64,000 nucleotides of DNA, from contig JAQGDQ010000414.1 of assembly GCA_030141605.1 (NCBI GenBank), forward strand, positions 1 through 64,000, in the 5' to 3' direction. Positions 60,801-64,000 of this stretch are shown here, piece after piece. The DNA comes from Tubiluchus corallicola. Its lineage: Eukaryota; Priapulida; Priapulimorpha; Priapulimorphida; Tubiluchidae. The notes below the pieces were generated by a model. The model was not told the origin of the DNA and did not search any database. It saw only the letters and a list, made by a program, of their open reading frames with translations. The position numbers were made by a program, and so were the translations under genes. The first letter of the stretch is position 1; each line of letters opens with the position of its first letter.

Positions 60801-63800
60801 CTTTTTTATTACACAACAGTTCATTTTAAATGCATTGAATCTAGTAAGAACTAATAATATCTTTAAAAACTGTTAACTATACCTATACCAAAATAACACA
60901 TGCAAGTAAGAACAATATATTATTTGCACAGCCTACCTCGGTGTTTTGCACGTTTTAAGGAAGCTTCAAAAAATAACACACCACTTTTAATGAAAACAAA
61001 AGCATCTTAAACTTCTTAGCTTATTTCTAACATTTAACTTCGTGAAAAACATCACAGCAAAATAATACTCCGCCATTAAAAATGAAAAGACTACCTGAAA
61101 CAGTTAATTTCAGCTGTTAAAGCAAAACTGGACCAAATCTTAAACTGTTCTTAAAAATATTGAAACGAAACATACTATTTTTTCAAAAATGACGTACATG
61201 AAAGAATTATTACCAAATAAACACAATTTCACATTCGCGCCACTAGTTCTTCGCTGTTATATGCATTTTGTCATACGCTAGTTAGACGTATGCCTGCATT
61301 TCTGAAACGCATTGCACAAAAAGCAGGTGCTGTACCTCTCAGTTCAGATGTGTTAGTTTGTGACGAACTACACACCTTCAACAGCTCATGCGTGAGCACA
61401 GCAGTAAATTTGAAATTTGAATTTTTATCTCAAAATTTGCCTAGTTTAAATACAGCACACTGAATATCTTATAGCAGCATTGTACTTCAATTTTCACTTT
61501 CGCAAACATCTGCAACAGGCTCGTGGAATGTTTTTGCTGTTAAAAATTAAGTTAGTTTGTGATGTCATCAATAGTTGGCCTCGCCAGCCATTAATTAAAT
61601 TTTTAATCTATTATTCAGTTATCAGAAACGCTTTTGCAGTATTACTTGTGTTAAAATGTATACTTTTTATCTGACTTGAAAATGGGGTAATATATGAAAA
61701 ATCATCCTGTCTTCCTTCAAAAACAAATTTATATGATATCAAAGGCCAAACTTATTAATAGGTTTATTAGCAGTTATCACATTTCTTACACATGTTCTAG
61801 AGTAACAAAAAAACATACTCACACTTTAACAGTCAGTATTAACAAAAATATCACAACAACTCAAACATGCATTGTAACGCAGATTTCCTCACCAAAACTA
61901 ACCAACAGCAATATTACTCACCTGGCGGGGAAGCACAGTTCTCACACGGTGGAGTGTTCAGCGGCAAGTTTGCTGTAAATGGCACAACCTGGAGTGGGTG
62001 ATCCTGAGGCACCTGCGCTTGTGTTTTATTATGTGCTGTTAACAATCATGAATTATCAATTAAGTAATGTAACACGAGTTTACACTGCCACAATGTCATA
62101 CAATTCATTTCACGATGAAAAATGTAACACTTTTAGAAACAATCTCCGTGAAAGGGTTTAATAGCTCCCTGGATAGAATACATAATGGGAACAAACAGTT
62201 ACTTCAGTCTTGAACAAAATTCTATAGCGATAGAGTCAGATTCTTCTATCACTGAGTGTACAATGAATGATTGTACAAGCTCTTTTTTACTAAAATAAGA
62301 AAAATTGCATTTGTATTACAATATATTTTTACAGTAAGTCAGACGTAAAAAATACTCTAATACATAATGAGACTCACGTATGATAAAATCGGTTGGTTTC
62401 GGTTCTCGTACATAACAGCAAGAACTGACGTGACACGTCGTCCTTGGTAGCTGACAGTAATGAGGGATTAACAGTGGCGGAGAATGACCCGGTATTGGCG
62501 TTAGAGGAAGTGTACCTAGAAAAATAAAGTGTTACGGTGTGAAGCAACACAGGATTGCTTATAACACAAAAATGTGGTTCATAACGTTCTTTGAAAACTA
62601 TAACATCTTGGTATAAGCAACAAATATGCAGATATTAGTATTAACATTATTTATTCAGTTATAATGCACTTTAAATGCACACAAAAAATAAAGAAAAAAA
62701 TCACACAATGTAGCCTGTTATGTTGCAATCTTTCATTATGAGTCTTCATCGAATTTATTTATTGTGTCTATTCTTGTTATTAAGAATTATTTATATGTTA
62801 CATCAACAAAGGAGGGCACAAAAGATGAAAACATGACAAGTAAAAATTGAAATAATAGTTGTCGCAATACAAAACCATGTCAGGTCTTATATCAATTAGA
62901 AGCAGTTATAAAAACTGTGAACTAACTTTTGAGGCCAATTCCCGTCCCAATTTTTTCAGCCAAAATTTCATTCACAGCCAAATTTTAGTCACTTTTGTGC
63001 TACATTAGTCATAGTACAGCAAAAGCGTATTATGATATGGAACTAATCATGCGCCAACAGTAAAGGCTATATACGGTGAGAATCTAAGCAGTAACTTTAA
63101 GCATTAAACTTTAAGCATTTAAGCTTTAATTATCAGTTTCAAAATAGTTTATATATAAAAACTGGCTCATATTTTTTTAAACACCTGAAAATACAAAGTG
63201 AACAAAATAGTTTTACCTGTAGTGGAAGTTGTCGACTTGTCAGGAGGCAAAGTACTCTGTGTCCTGCAAAACAAAAGAAATTAATAAAATAATATATATG
63301 AAGCTAAAATAAATTAGCACGATTGGACAATGTAGCGCAGTAAAACAGGCAGAGCCCAAAATGCATAAATTCTGCTATGCAAAAACCTTTAATAGTCAGA
63401 CATATCTCTGTAGGAGTTGCCACTGAGTACACAAAATGAAATAACAAGTAGTGATATTACACTTGAATGCTTCAATGTATTAGACGAATTTGAATGTTGA
63501 ACATTACTCCTAAAGTTGTTTTTTATTAAAAAAAATAATCAGCCAAAAGAAAACCAGCATTTGGATACTTTGCGTAAAACAAGACAAAAAGGAAGTCGTC
63601 AAAAATGGAAAGCCAATAACAGACTAATAGCCAGGTGCTATTAATGGATGAAAGTTTGGACTGTCAAATTAAGACTACAACATCAAAAAACTCGTAAAAA
63701 CTACTCAATTGATAGCAACAAATGTGTCACATAACACGTGGGGAATTTACACGTTGTTATTACTACTAATGAAAAACAAAATTCCCAAAACGTAAACTTA

Positions 63801-64000
63801 CTGTTTATGACCAGTGATTACAGAGAGAGTCATGTTACTAGCAACAGCAGTCGGAGATTGCCGTTCATGCCATTCTAATATATACAACGTTGCCATGGCA
63901 ATTAAGCTGTAAACAAAATCAAATGATAATCAGTGGATGCACGACAGAAGTGTAAAAGAAACTAATCAATTTTTTCAGTGGTTACCTATTCAGGTAGAAA
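51860..64000 (-). CDS. MYRF: Myelin regulatory factor homologue, membrane-span end and luminal region (partial)
   Basis: MYRF proteins are ER-anchored trimers that cleave themselves and release an N-terminal transcription factor. Only the 3' exons are here: 63986-64000 (probable), 63802-63906, 63217-63263, 62378-62515, 61922-61972, 59997-60197, 57955-58086, 57185-57358, 55510-55750, 54686-54803, 52983-53075 and 51860-51988; all phases agree (about 480 residues). The first residues (LIAMATLYILEW) match the end of the MYRF membrane helix. A long Pro/Ser/His-rich linker follows, with a basic WKKYRIKKYKRF patch. The last ~190 residues fit the MYRF C2 luminal domain: YCLNRDCGQP, CGFQVEGSIC, HQWMIPATQY, FTFRVA and terminal LYFYRVC. 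NMT, NSS and NIT glycosylation sequons support a luminal location. The DNA-binding and autocleavage parts lie beyond the right edge. Confidence 0.87.
56165..56515 (+). repeat. Interspersed repeat R4, copy 2 (MYRF intron)
   Basis: Second copy of the family at 41635-42030. Followed directly by a CA/CG-rich simple run (CACACGCACGCGCGCACAC) near 56515. Confidence 0.6.
58281..58370 (-). repeat. LINE/SINE 3' end with ATT tail, antisense (MYRF intron)
   Basis: An AAT run (58281-58310) followed by CTTTATTTAATGTCGGCTTTTA. On the minus strand this reads as a body ending in AAATAAAG and an ATT-type tail, a normal non-LTR ending. Confidence 0.5.
59508..59583 (+). repeat. Short repeat R5, copy 1 (MYRF intron)
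   Basis: About 70 bases matching 63283-63352 with few changes: TATACGAAGCTAAAATAAA, then TTGGACAAATGTAACACAGTAAAA. Confidence 0.6.
61171..61717 (-). repeat. Interspersed repeat R1, copy 3 (MYRF intron)
   Basis: Same family as 19291 and 32568 but inverted. It runs from GGATGATTTTTCATA (reverse complement near 61692-61705) to a GTACGTCATTTTTGAAAAAATAG-like end. Longer than the other copies by roughly 100 bases. Confidence 0.8.
63283..63352 (+). repeat. Short repeat R5, copy 2 (MYRF intron)
   Basis: Second copy of the sequence at 59508-59583, same orientation, two MYRF introns apart in scale (about 3.8 kb). Confidence 0.6.

Noticed and set aside
32541-61674. Similar peptides from 32541-32774 (-) and 61480-61674 (+) as a conserved gene
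   Set aside because: Both lie inside copies of repeat R1; the third copy has stops in this frame.
1-64000. CRISPR arrays, bacterial operons or prophage
   Set aside because: No spaced direct repeats or prokaryotic gene organisation; all genes have spliceosomal introns.

Overview
The window is nuclear DNA from an invertebrate animal. It is A+T-rich, its genes are split by GT-AG introns of roughly 0.5 to 4 kb, and introns and intergenic DNA are crowded with retrotransposon remains, MITE-like repeats and micro/minisatellites. No prokaryotic features, operons or CRISPR arrays were seen. The gene content (a Wnt-feedback ubiquitin ligase, an INO80 subunit, a TLC-domain membrane protein and a myelin regulatory factor-type transcription factor) is general to animals, so the species cannot be fixed from sequence alone.

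Layout. 1-5098: a long CR1/Jockey-type non-LTR retrotransposon on the + strand, with its 5' end outside the window. ORF1 and the reverse transcriptase are open, but an ~0.8 kb GC-rich structured insertion splits the endonuclease. 5099-14699: no recognisable gene; most of it is a recent tandem duplication of a ~5.4 kb unit whose second copy has lost ~2.4 kb and carries an extra 298-bp repeat. 14940-15300: a compact stretch of transcription-factor-like sites, including a canonical TCF site beside a GCCGCC-type helper site. 16427-23703 (+): the last six coding exons of a ZNRF3/RNF43-type RING ligase. 25669-33405 (-): INO80B in eight coding exons, convergent with ZNRF3. 33406-40622: repeats, including an antisense reverse-transcriptase fossil, and the presumed promoters of INO80B and the next gene. 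40623-46553 (+): a five-exon TLCD1/2-like gene. 46554-51859: 3' UTR, intergenic DNA and small repeats. 51860-64000 (-): the 3' exons of a MYRF homologue, covering the end of the membrane span and the luminal part; its DNA-binding half lies beyond the right edge.

The four host genes belong to different processes: Wnt receptor turnover, chromatin remodelling, membrane lipid composition, and an ER-tethered transcription factor. Nothing suggests joint function. They alternate in convergent and divergent pairs. Exon borders were deduced by hand from splice consensus and unbroken reading phase; all internal phases agree, which supports the four models strongly.

The best leads are the structured insertion in the LINE, the rearranged tandem duplication upstream of ZNRF3, the TCF-plus-helper site pair near that Wnt-feedback gene, and several repeat families (named R1 to R6 here) that recur in the introns of unrelated genes in this one window.
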